DNA of 46,567 bases from Bacteroidota bacterium (GTDB lineage: Bacteria > Bacteroidota > Bacteroidia > Cytophagales > Cyclobacteriaceae), in contig JAJRQT010000070.1 of assembly GCA_024280115.1 (NCBI GenBank), positions 1 to 46,567 on the forward strand, in the 5' to 3' direction. Numbering within the stretch: the stretch's first letter is position 1; each line of letters starts with the position of its first letter. Below the pieces are notes generated by a model. It worked only from the letters and a program-made list of their open reading frames with translations, searched no databases and had not been told where the DNA came from. This document shows positions 17,841 through 26,400 of the stretch, piece after piece. The position numbers were made by a program, and so were the translations under genes.

Positions 17841-17907
17841 GATTTTAGCGTAGAAAACCAACAGCCATTGCAAAGAAAAATTCCTAAAATTTAATTTCCA
17901 AGCACCG

Positions 17908-18071
17908 GCCGGCACATCCATGTCAATTAGTTAAGGAATTTTCTTCTTTTAAACGCCTCGGTCTGTGTCCTCACAGACCGAAAAACTGGTTTGTGAGGAC
18001 CTACCTACCGAAGGCAGACACAAACCAGGGCAAACAAGAGCTGAACCCTTAACTAATTGATATTGGCCGGC
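17908..18071. repeat. Inverted-repeat-bounded element with two internal palindromes
   Basis: The ends pair. GCCGGC (17908-17913) and CAATTAGTTAAGG (to 17936) on the left match CCTTAACTAATTG (18047-18059) and GCCGGC (to 18071) on the right in inverse order. Inside lie CGGTCTGTG-TCCT-CACAGACCG (about 17961-17982) and a second pair, GGTTTGTG ... CACAAACC (about 17989-18027). The roughly 164-bp unit has no ORF. It has the shape of a MITE or a REP-pair element. A related degenerate motif lies at 119-135 and a related palindrome at 43001-43021. Confidence 0.55.
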
Positions 18072-18188
18072 TCATAGGATGAGATGTTCAATTGATCATC
18101 CAATCCTATTGTTTCAACATCAAATCTTTTTTCAATATGTCTCAGGGAAGGGATATATCAACCTTCTAAAACCAAAAATTCTAAAATT

Positions 18189-21100
18189 ATGAAACCAACA
18201 CAAATCATCTCAAAATGTTCAGTATTGATATTACTGACTTTATTTTCTTTTGCCAATTTATTTGCTAAATCTAATAGCTCAGATCCCGTAGATTGTTCCG
18301 GTGACGTAACACTAAGTTCCCAGGCTGAAGTGGACAATTGCGATTGTACGGAGATTGGTGGCTCGTTGACTATCAGTGGGGCCGATATTACCGATCTTAC
18401 GCCTTTGAATGGGATAGTTTCAATAGGTGAAGTTACAAGTGATCCTGGATCGTCTGATGGATTGATAATTTATGGTAATGACAATTTAACAGTAATTGAT
18501 GGTTTTAATAATATAGTTGTTTTTGGAAATTATTATTCAGTTTTAAGAATTGAAGGGAATCCCTTATTAACAACAATAACTGGTTTTGAAGGTCATATTT
18601 ACAGTTTTAGTATTGATATTAAAGATAATCCCCTATTAGAAAATATTGAAGGCCTGTCAGCTTTTGAGTCATATGGATATTTAGGAATTGTCAATAATGA
18701 TGCCCTTATCAATATCGATGCATTGTATAAAACTCGGAGTCTTTTTGATGAAGTTACAATCACAGATAATGAATCCTTAATAAATGTATATGGATTAAGA
18801 AACCTTATTGGTGCAGAATACCAAGTTGAAATTAAGAATAATCCTTCACTGGTTGAATTTTGCGGATTATTTTTGAGTATGCAAGGTGGTGGTTATTATC
18901 CCATCCCTATTGTTGAAAACAACGGAATTGAAATAACAAGAGAAGAGATTTTAGCAAACGGACCGTGCCACGTAATTTGTGAAGGTGACATTACTCTAAA
19001 CACCCAGGAGGATGTGGATGACTGTGAGTGCAATGAAATTACTGGTACCTTAACCATTAGCGGGGATGGTATTAGGCATCTGACCCCTCTTTTAAAACTT
19101 TCAAAGGTTGGATATAGGTTAAGAATTACTGATAATACATCATTAAACAACCTGGATGGACTGGTTAATCTTTCGATAAGTAGCAGGCTTAATATAACAG
19201 ACAATCCCATGCTGTCAAATATCAATGGGCTTTCAGGAATCACCTCCTCCTATTGGGTCAAGATCAAAAATAATAATTCTTTGTGGAGCCTGGATGGTTT
19301 GGAAAACCTCCAGTCAGTGGGAGGTGTGGAGATTGCCAACAATGATGCGTTGACTAACATTAAGGGACTATCAGCACTTGAACAAATAAATAAGAATCTG
19401 TCAATAAGTCAGAATGACAACCTGATGGATCTGGATGGCCTGCTGGCTTTGACATCAGTTGGTAGAAATTTGAAAATCCATGATAACGGTTCGCTTAACA
19501 ATCTGGATGGACTTCGCAATTTGGCTAATGTAGGTGGGGATCTTAAGGTGTATAGAAATGCGACGTTAATGCGTTGTTGCGGCTTGCATTCTTTGTTGAG
19601 CAGCGGTACCGTAGGTGGCCGTATCAATATTTGGGGCAATGAATCTGGATGTACTATTAACGATATTTTAGCAAATGGCCCATGTCTGGCAGATTGTGGT
19701 GATGTTTTATTAAGCTCCCAGGCCGATGTGGACAATTTTGAGTGTACGGTAATTAGGGGCTCATTGACTATCAGTGGGGCTGATATTATAGATCTGACGC
19801 CTTTAAATGGTTTAACGTCATTAGATGGGGGATTAAGAATTAGTGATAATGACAATTTAGTAGTCATCGATGGTTTTGAAGGTCAAATTCCAACACTAAA
19901 TATTTATATTGAGAATAATCCATTGTTAGAAAATATCGATGGACTTTCAGCTTTTGAGATAGATGAGGAATTGGTAATAATCAATAATGATGCCCTTACC
20001 AATATCGATCCATTTAATAAACTTCTTGATCTACGATATTGGCTTTATATTACAGAGAATGACGCGCTGACAAACCTCTCTGGCTTAAGAAATTTTATTG
20101 GTGCCCCAAGAAATGGGGTAGATATTTGGAATAATAGTTCTTTAACTGAATTTTGCGGATTATATAAATATATGAAGCGCTACTTTCCTCGTCGTGGTTT
20201 TTCTATTGTAAACAATGGGATTGAAATAACACAAGAAGAGATATTAGAAAATGGTCCATGTTCGATTATTTGTGAAGGTGATGTAGCGCTGAATTCACAA
20301 AGCGAGGTGAACTATTGCGATTGCACTGAAATAATCGGCACATTAACAATCAGTGGAGATGATATTTACGATTTATATGGCTTACTTGCTTTAAGAGAAG
20401 TTGGATATCGTTTAGTGATAGAAAATAATGTATCATTGCAAGAATTGTGGGGACTGCAAAGTCTCACAACATGTCCCAGATTGAATGTAAAAAATAATCC
20501 AAGGCTGTCGCATATGAGCGGGCTTTCTGGAATCACCTCCTCCTATTGGGTAGAAGTTAAAAATAATAGTTCATTATGGACTCTGGATGGTTTAACCAGC
20601 CTTCGGACCGTAGGAGGTATTCGGATAGAAAACAACGATGTGTTGAACTATATAGATGGGTTGTCAGGACTCGGACAGGTAAACAATAACCTATCAATAA
20701 GTCAAAATGACAACCTGATCGACCTTGACGGCCTGCAGGCTCTGACATCAGTTAGAAGAAATTTAAAAATCCACGAAAACAGTTCGCTGAATAATATAGA
20801 TGGGCTCAAAAATCTGGCCAGTGTAGGAGGAGATCTGAAAGTGTATAAAAATACAGCATTAATGCGCTGTTGTGGCTTGTATCCTTTGTTGAGTAGTGGC
20901 ACCGTGGGGGGAAATGTCAAAGTATGGGGCAATGGAGCAGGATGCACCAGGACTGATATATTGGCAGATGGAGCATGTAATAATAGTGCTGCCCGGAAAC
21001 TGGCGCTGTCAGATATTGATCAAACCCTATTGCAGGGAGCGGAAATTGTATCCTACGAGCTGGGGCAGAACTATCCCAATCCTACCTGGAATTATACAAT

Positions 21101-21311
21101 CATTCCGTTTAGTATTCCGGAAAAAAGCCAGGTAAGCCTGACGATTTATCATATTACGGGTATCAAAATGATTGACGTACCGCAAAAGGAATTTAATGCA
21201 GGGCACCATGAGATAGAAATAGAGATGCAGTCTTTGCCGGCGGGAATGTACTTCTACAGGATGCAGGCTGGCGATTTCCAAAGAACTATGTCTATGATGG
21301 TGGAGAAGTGA
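18189..21311 (+). CDS. T9SS-secreted LRR-like (receptor L-domain) protein, internally duplicated
   Basis: This protein of 1040 residues has a signal peptide (MKPTQIISKC..., ending near LFAKS). The body is built of four cysteine-bounded modules starting near residues 35, 263, 502 and 695. Each opens C-x-GD[VI]-x-L-x-[ST]Q-x-[DE]V followed by G[ST]LTISG, continues with LRR-like strands such as LDGLVNLS and NLSISQNDNLMDLDGL, and closes with [FC]CGL ... NGPC. The order is A-B-A'-B', so one A+B unit was duplicated. DNA stretches such as GGAATCACCTCCTCCTATTG are identical between the copies. The last 85 residues form a type A T9SS sorting domain (YELGQNYPNPTWN, GMYFYRM). It is probably a cell-surface or released binding protein. 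The ligand is unknown. Confidence 0.88.
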   Translation: MKPTQIISKCSVLILLTLFSFANLFAKSNSSDPVDCSGDVTLSSQAEVDNCDCTEIGGSLTISGADITDLTPLNGIVSIGEVTSDPGSSDGLIIYGNDNLTVIDGFNNIVVFGNYYSVLRIEGNPLLTTITGFEGHIYSFSIDIKDNPLLENIEGLSAFESYGYLGIVNNDALINIDALYKTRSLFDEVTITDNESLINVYGLRNLIGAEYQVEIKNNPSLVEFCGLFLSMQGGGYYPIPIVENNGIEITREEILANGPCHVICEGDITLNTQEDVDDCECNEITGTLTISGDGIRHLTPLLKLSKVGYRLRITDNTSLNNLDGLVNLSISSRLNITDNPMLSNINGLSGITSSYWVKIKNNNSLWSLDGLENLQSVGGVEIANNDALTNIKGLSALEQINKNLSISQNDNLMDLDGLLALTSVGRNLKIHDNGSLNNLDGLRNLANVGGDLKVYRNATLMRCCGLHSLLSSGTVGGRINIWGNESGCTINDILANGPCLADCGDVLLSSQADVDNFECTVIRGSLTISGADIIDLTPLNGLTSLDGGLRISDNDNLVVIDGFEGQIPTLNIYIENNPLLENIDGLSAFEIDEELVIINNDALTNIDPFNKLLDLRYWLYITENDALTNLSGLRNFIGAPRNGVDIWNNSSLTEFCGLYKYMKRYFPRRGFSIVNNGIEITQEEILENGPCSIICEGDVALNSQSEVNYCDCTEIIGTLTISGDDIYDLYGLLALREVGYRLVIENNVSLQELWGLQSLTTCPRLNVKNNPRLSHMSGLSGITSSYWVEVKNNSSLWTLDGLTSLRTVGGIRIENNDVLNYIDGLSGLGQVNNNLSISQNDNLIDLDGLQALTSVRRNLKIHENSSLNNIDGLKNLASVGGDLKVYKNTALMRCCGLYPLLSSGTVGGNVKVWGNGAGCTRTDILADGACNNSAARKLALSDIDQTLLQGAEIVSYELGQNYPNPTWNYTIIPFSIPEKSQVSLTIYHITGIKMIDVPQKEFNAGHHEIEIEMQSLPAGMYFYRMQAGDFQRTMSMMVEK

Positions 21312-21540
21312 TTTAGACGAGCTCAAATAAAAAGATTGATAGGAGATTGCTTGTCCACCGAAGCTTTTTTAACTGCTATAGCCTTGGGGAAGGCAGTAGC
21401 GCAAGAGGGATTAGAGATTGAAGGGAGATGGATATCATGCTGGTCCAACTGCTATGTTGACTATTGTTTTATAGACACACAAAATTCATGGATTTGGAGT
21501 AGTTAAAGAAGTCACTGGGAAGTAATAAAAGGGAAATTCA

Positions 21541-21587
21541 AAATCCATCTGGTCGCGGAAACCATTATCGCCAGGTGGATTTTTTTA
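21541..21587 (+). terminator. Rho-independent terminator between the LRR and DUF5107 genes
   Basis: AATCCATCTGG pairs with CCAGGTGGATT (one G-U pair) across an 18-nt loop and runs into seven T. The stretch 21312-21540 before it holds the GAGATTG repeats and no ORF, so the LRR transcript may have a long 3' end. The DUF5107 gene must then use its own promoter in 21588-21674. Confidence 0.7.
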
Positions 21588-21674
21588 TTCGATTTTATAA
21601 TTTGAAAATCCACAAAAATATTTAACTTTTACAATGATTTTTTTTGTTTTTTAAGCCCCAATAAACACAGATCC

Positions 21675-24600
21675 ATGAAAACTCTTCTGACATTTTTAAT
21701 GATCTTTGCTTCTCTGGTTGTACGAGGGCAGGAGCAATTTAAAATTTATGAAAAGGAAATAACCATCCCTACCTACCTGGTTGATGAACCGGATAAAGTT
21801 CCATATTTCTACACGGGCAGGGCATACCAGGGAGCCCAGGGCAGAATTTACCCGTATGCATTTGATGGAAATCTAACAGATGAAAAAGAGGATGTGGTAT
21901 ATAAGGGACTATTCATGGAGAATAAGTTTTTAGAAATATGTGTGCTGCCGGAATTGGGTGGTCGGTTGTATTATATGATTGATAAATCCAATGGGTATAA
22001 TGTGATTTACAGGAATAATGTCATCAAACCATCAATGATTGGGATGCTGGGTGCCTGGATTTCAGGAGGCATAGAATGGAATGTGCCACATCATCACAGG
22101 GCATCTACCTTTATGCCTACAGATTATGAATTGGTTGAAAATGACGATGGGAGCAAAACCATTTGGGTCGGGGAATTGGAAATCAGGCACCAGGTTCGCT
22201 GGATGGTAGGATTGACCATGTTTCCCGACAATTCCATAGTAAAGGTTGACATTAAATATATCAATCAAACTCCACAGGCGCACTCATTTCTGATCTGGGC
22301 TAACACTGCTATCCACACCAACGAAAATTACCAGGTCATTTTTCCTCCGAAAACTGAATATGCTACTTTTCATCGAAAAGTTGATTTTACAGGGTGGCCC
22401 ATTTCTAATGAGCTGTATCGTGGATATAAATTTGATAGCGTCGATATCAGTATGTGGAAAAACACCCCTGAGGGCGGGTCATTTTTTGCCTGGGAGGATC
22501 ATGGTCAATTTGTTGCAGGAATTGATCATGGAGCAAGAGCCGGAATATGTGTTGTAGGTAATAATAATATTGTGATTGGTAAAAAACTATGGACATGGGG
22601 CACATCATCAAGAGCCGAAATGTGGGAAGAGATACTCACAGATGATGACGGGCCGTATATTGAAATTATGACCGGCGCTTACTCAAACAATCAGCCGGAC
22701 TACAGTTGGTGCCATCCATATTTTACCAAAGAGGCAACGATGTTTTTTATGCCAATAAAAGGGATGAACAGTGTGAAAGAATCAACACTTGATGCAGCAA
22801 TCAATTTTGAGATGGTAGATGAACGGAAGGTCCTGGTGGAGATCAATGCTTATACTGAATTTAAGGATGTTTTAATTGTTGTAAAAAATGGTAAAAAGAC
22901 CATCTATGCTGCGAATGCGTCACTTAGTCCTGCAAGGTCCAGGGGTTTTACCATTGATGTTCTGGAAGGCACTTCCTACTACGATCTGTCCGTGGAGGTA
23001 AGGAGTAAAGATGATAAAACATTGGTAAGCTATCACCCACAAAAGAAAGCCGGGAATCCCATCCCGGAAACGGTAAAACCAGCTATGGCCCCAGGCGAAA
23101 TTGAAACTGTGGAAGAATTGGTGTTTGCAGGATTGAGGTTGGAGCAGATCTACAATCCATTGGTTTATCCATTGCCTTATTACCAGGAGGCCGTGCTTAG
23201 GGAGCCTAATAATGCCTTTGCCAATTTAAGGATTGGCTCATGGTATCTTAAAGAAGGAATGTTTAAAAAAGCTGAGGAACACTTACAGCGAACCACAGAC
23301 AGATGGACTACAGATTATACCAGGTCAAAAGATTGTGAGGCGTTTTATCTGCTGGGGCTTACGAAATTAGCCTTAAGCAAGGAACAGGAAGCCTACGATA
23401 ATTTTTACCGCGCAACCTGGGATTATGAATGGTTTGGCGCCAGCCATTTGCAGTTAGCCATGTTAGAGAGTAAAAACGGTCATTTTCATAAGGCATTGGA
23501 TCATATCGAAAAGGCATTGTCGGTAAATACAAATAATATCCGTGCCAACGAAATCAAACTATCCTTGCTCAGAAAGATGAACATGGATGAAAATGCCATT
23601 TATCAATTAGCAAATCTTGTCGGGATGGATCCGCTAAATCTGTATGTTCAAGGTGAAAAATTGCTTATGGGAGAATCTGATAAGGAATTTTTTACGGAGA
23701 AAATGCGCAGTGAAATCCAGAATTATCTTGATTTGGCCGTAAAATTTGGAAATTGTGGAATGTATAATGAGGCCATAACTATTTTGAAATTGGCAGCAGA
23801 ACATACCAATCCTATCGTAAATGGGAATGCCCTTATTTATTATTACCATGGATATTATGAGCTGCTTTTGGGAAATGAACAATTAAGTAATCAAAGCTAC
23901 CAAAAGGCTGCAGGGTTGAATACAGACTATTGTTTTCCTTTCCGCTATGAAACGGAAAAAGTATTGGCCAATGCCATTGAGCAGAATCCGGATGATTACA
24001 AGGCATGGTATTATTGGGGCAATTTACTTTACGATCACCAACCGGGTTTGGCAGTTGAAAAATGGGTGAGAGCTATTGAGATAAATGACGAATTTGCCAT
24101 CGCTCACAGGAATCTGGCATTCGCAGCAGATCATTTCGAGAATGATACGCAAAAGGCAAAAAATCATATCGAAATTGCGATAAGAAATGATGCCACCGAA
24201 CCAATATACTTTTTCGAACAGGATAATTACAGTGTAAAACTAGGAATAGATCCAGAGGTCAGGTTGGCGAATCTGGAAAAGGCAGGTTCTGTCATCGATC
24301 ATAAAGATAATTCAATGGCAAGAAAAGTGTATTTGGAGATGCTTGTTGGCAGTGTTGATAGTGCCTTACAGATTCTTGAAAATCATCATTTCAGGAAAGT
24401 TGAAGGGGTAGGCAACATTCATAATGCATGGGTTAATGCTTGTCTGATCAAAGGCAAAGAATTGCTCGCTTTGGGGGAGGAAGATGAGGCATTGAAGTAT
24501 TTTGAGCAGTCATTGAAATATCCGAGAAACCTGGATATTGGACAGAATAATAGGGAGGGCCAATCTCACTATTTTATAGGGTTGGCTTTAGAGAAATCCG

Positions 24601-24959
24601 GAAAGAAAAAGCTGGCAAAAAATCATTTCCAACAGTCTGTTACCATGGGTTTCAATGATAATGAATTATACTTCAAAGGATTGGCGTATGCAAAGCTTGG
24701 AGAGCAGGAAAATGCGGATGGTGTTTACAATGACTTAATTAAAAAAGGAGATGAACTTATAAAAAAAATTGGCGAAAGTGATTATTTCTCCATGTTTGGA
24801 AACCAAAGCTCAGAAAATGTCAGGCTTGCAGTAGCCTATTCATTGCAGGGATTGGGATATTGGGGATTAAATCAAAAAGACAAAGCTGAAAGTTTATTTA
24901 CAGATGCCCTTAAGGAGGACCCTTCTAATTTTGAAGCCAAAACCAGGTTATTTGATTAG
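21675..24959 (+). CDS. DUF5107 protein with C-terminal TPR repeats
   Basis: This exported protein of 1094 residues has a signal peptide ending LVVRGQEQ. The N-terminal part (about 20-370) is DUF5107, a galactose-mutarotase-like beta-sandwich: VLPELGGRLYYMIDKSNGYN, WISGGIEWNVPHHHR, KLWTWGTSSRAEMWEEILTD, DDGPYIEIMTGAYS. From about 480 to the end run many TPR helices (PNNAFANLRIGSWYLKEGMF, DYKAWYYWGNLLYDH, ALKYFEQSLKYPRN). Bacteroidota carry such proteins beside glycan-use genes. The mutarotase-like fold and clustered His/Trp suggest carbohydrate binding or cleavage, but no activity is proven. A decayed paralogue starts at 17510. The gene ends at a strong terminator shared with the opposite strand. 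Confidence 0.85.
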   Translation: MKTLLTFLMIFASLVVRGQEQFKIYEKEITIPTYLVDEPDKVPYFYTGRAYQGAQGRIYPYAFDGNLTDEKEDVVYKGLFMENKFLEICVLPELGGRLYYMIDKSNGYNVIYRNNVIKPSMIGMLGAWISGGIEWNVPHHHRASTFMPTDYELVENDDGSKTIWVGELEIRHQVRWMVGLTMFPDNSIVKVDIKYINQTPQAHSFLIWANTAIHTNENYQVIFPPKTEYATFHRKVDFTGWPISNELYRGYKFDSVDISMWKNTPEGGSFFAWEDHGQFVAGIDHGARAGICVVGNNNIVIGKKLWTWGTSSRAEMWEEILTDDDGPYIEIMTGAYSNNQPDYSWCHPYFTKEATMFFMPIKGMNSVKESTLDAAINFEMVDERKVLVEINAYTEFKDVLIVVKNGKKTIYAANASLSPARSRGFTIDVLEGTSYYDLSVEVRSKDDKTLVSYHPQKKAGNPIPETVKPAMAPGEIETVEELVFAGLRLEQIYNPLVYPLPYYQEAVLREPNNAFANLRIGSWYLKEGMFKKAEEHLQRTTDRWTTDYTRSKDCEAFYLLGLTKLALSKEQEAYDNFYRATWDYEWFGASHLQLAMLESKNGHFHKALDHIEKALSVNTNNIRANEIKLSLLRKMNMDENAIYQLANLVGMDPLNLYVQGEKLLMGESDKEFFTEKMRSEIQNYLDLAVKFGNCGMYNEAITILKLAAEHTNPIVNGNALIYYYHGYYELLLGNEQLSNQSYQKAAGLNTDYCFPFRYETEKVLANAIEQNPDDYKAWYYWGNLLYDHQPGLAVEKWVRAIEINDEFAIAHRNLAFAADHFENDTQKAKNHIEIAIRNDATEPIYFFEQDNYSVKLGIDPEVRLANLEKAGSVIDHKDNSMARKVYLEMLVGSVDSALQILENHHFRKVEGVGNIHNAWVNACLIKGKELLALGEEDEALKYFEQSLKYPRNLDIGQNNREGQSHYFIGLALEKSGKKKLAKNHFQQSVTMGFNDNELYFKGLAYAKLGEQENADGVYNDLIKKGDELIKKIGESDYFSMFGNQSSENVRLAVAYSLQGLGYWGLNQKDKAESLFTDALKEDPSNFEAKTRLFD

Positions 24960-24967
24960 GTTTAAAA

Positions 24968-25035
24968 AGTAAAGGCTGAAGATCCCGTCTATGGCAATAC
25001 ACAAATCGCTCTCTATTCTTCAGCCTTTTACTTAG
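24968..25035. terminator. Bidirectional terminator
   Basis: AGTAAAGGCTGAAGA (24968-24982) pairs with TCTTCAGCCTTTTACT (from 25017) with one bulged base, across a 34-nt loop. A and T runs flank it on both sides. It lies just after the DUF5107 stop. Confidence 0.7.
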
Positions 25036-25061
25036 TGTCCTTCTATAAATTCAGGGTTTAG

Positions 25062-25204
25062 TTCAGAAAGTTTGCTATCAAGCCTCGCCTTCCTTAGTAC
25101 GAAGTACGGCGGACAAGGGCTTGCGAAGCCCGAAAAATGAGAGTTTACATTTCGTAAATGATCATTTTGAGGGCAAGTGTAACGCAGATAGCGGACTTTA
25201 TGAA
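25062..25204. repeat. Imperfect inverted-repeat element with inner palindromes
   Basis: The ends TTCAGAAAGTTTGCTATC (25062-25079) and GATAGCGGACTTTATGAA (25187-25204) are inverse copies with 15 of 18 matches. Inside are GGGCTT-GCG-AAGCCC (near 25117-25131), AGTAC-GA-AGTAC and the 12-bp palindrome AAATGATCATTT (near 25157). There is no ORF of its own. It looks like a dispersed intergenic repeat or MITE between the DUF5107 and lipoprotein gene ends. Confidence 0.45.
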
Positions 25205-25218
25205 CAAGCACTGCTTTA

Positions 25219-26097
25219 TTATTTTGATGCAGTTCCCGATGGAAATGATCCCAGGTTCTGGTCCATATCATAAGTCACATGATCCATCGCCATATTGGGA
25301 ATTGCTCCAACCAGAGGTTTCAATGTGAATGGTGCATCACTATTGTCAGGATCTGGTTCTATGCTGATAACCGCTGCTCCTGTGCTGATATCAACCGGGA
25401 AATTAAGAGGCGAAGGCGCGTTATTCAAATAATCTTCTCCTGGAAATGGGGGGCCGGGCATTACGTCACTGTAGGGATCATCTTCATCTACAACATCAAC
25501 TGCGGTAAATTTGCCACTTGTTACAGGCATTCCCTCAATAACTGTCCAGCCTTCGTATTTCCATCCATTTGGCAAGGTAGGTAATGTCAGTCCTACTTCA
25601 GGTGAACCTGTTGAAAGGTCTAAAAACCAAATACCACTATTTTCATCGGTGTTTGGTCCATTGGTTGGAGTAGCGAGAATGTACTTACCAGCAGATGAAC
25701 TGAAGTTATCACCGAGAGCGGCTCCATGTCCGACAGAAAGGCTTGCACTACTGCCTGAGAAATCACCAGCCAATATATGCACATCACTCGGTCCGACGTT
25801 ATTGTCGGGAACCGGCTCTATCGTAAGTACAAAGGTCGATGCGTTGTCAATATCTGTCGCATTTACAGAAAACGAGGTTTTTGACAGTTTACCGTTCGCA
25901 TCTACAGAAAAGGTTCCGGTGCTTTTAGGCGAACCACTTACGATCAACCATCCTTCATACATGGCGTCGCTTCCTAAATCTTCCAATCCTGAAATGTTGA
26001 GATTCAGGTTTTTCATTGGATCTGAATCTTCATCATCATTACAAGCCGTAAAGATGAATACTAATAAGAGTGTTGGGATAATGAGTAAATTTTTCAT
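25219..26097 (-). CDS. Lipoprotein with two YEGW-type repeats, probable target of the adjacent regulator
   Basis: This protein of 292 residues has a clear lipobox (VFIFTACNDDEDSD). The mature part has two related units, one with MYEGWLIVSGSPKSTGTFSV and one with KYEGWTVIEGMPVTSGKF. The first is followed by TFVLTIEPVPDN and the second by AVISIEPDPDNSDAPFTL. The [YW]-x-G-W...G-F pattern followed by an IEP strand recalls the periplasmic domain of RskA-type anti-sigma factors, but there is no sigma-binding part and no TM helix apart from the leader. The role is unknown. It diverges from the response-regulator gene. A 17-bp direct-repeat site 62 bp upstream matches the one upstream of that regulator, so it is likely regulated by it. 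Confidence 0.75.
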   Translation of the reverse strand: MKNLLIIPTLLLVFIFTACNDDEDSDPMKNLNLNISGLEDLGSDAMYEGWLIVSGSPKSTGTFSVDANGKLSKTSFSVNATDIDNASTFVLTIEPVPDNNVGPSDVHILAGDFSGSSASLSVGHGAALGDNFSSSAGKYILATPTNGPNTDENSGIWFLDLSTGSPEVGLTLPTLPNGWKYEGWTVIEGMPVTSGKFTAVDVVDEDDPYSDVMPGPPFPGEDYLNNAPSPLNFPVDISTGAAVISIEPDPDNSDAPFTLKPLVGAIPNMAMDHVTYDMDQNLGSFPSGTASK

Positions 26098-26158
26098 GAG
26101 TTTTTATTTTTGTTTGTGCAATTCAACGAAAGAAAAATCACCCCATCTTCACGGAATC

Positions 26159-26175
26159 ATCACAAAAGTATCACA
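26159..26175 (-). promoter_or_regulatory. Predicted response-regulator operator, lipoprotein side
   Basis: Read toward the lipoprotein gene the site is TGTGATACTTTTGTGAT: two TGTGAT half-sites with 11-bp periodicity, typical of OmpR/PhoB-type dimers binding one face of DNA. It lies 62 bp upstream of the start codon. It matches the site at 26350-26366 in 14 of 17 positions, and both sites point toward the gene they precede. Confidence 0.55.
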
Positions 26176-26349
26176 GCCTCGGATCTCAGGTGCTTTCTGT
26201 CTGATTATCTGGCCATAACTATAACATTTTCAGCGATATAAAATGTGTTCACAATTAATTTGAATACATTTGATAAAGTGATAAAATGTCTTATGCATGA
26301 CAAAGTAAATTCATGAGTTCCGGTTAATCTTAGTTAAATTAATTGTGGC

Positions 26350-26366
26350 TGTGATGGTTTTGTGAC
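26350..26366 (+). promoter_or_regulatory. Predicted response-regulator operator, autoregulatory side
   Basis: The site TGTGATGGTTTTGTGAC has the same two half-sites at an 11-bp period as the site at 26159-26175, in the orientation of the regulator gene, 35 bp before its ATG. The position so close to the start would fit either activation from just upstream of the promoter or repression. Of the rest of 26098-26400, only TACATTTG at 26265-26272 resembles a -7 box, and it lacks a good -33 partner. Confidence 0.55.
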
Positions 26367-26400
26367 ACTTAATTTATTCTTTCGATAAAAAATTCTATTT

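Noticed and set aside
25511..26218. A 235-codon plus-strand open frame antisense to the lipoprotein gene
   Set aside because: The minus-strand frame has a lipobox signal, internal repeats and an upstream operator. The plus frame has no recognisable domain and is a shadow.
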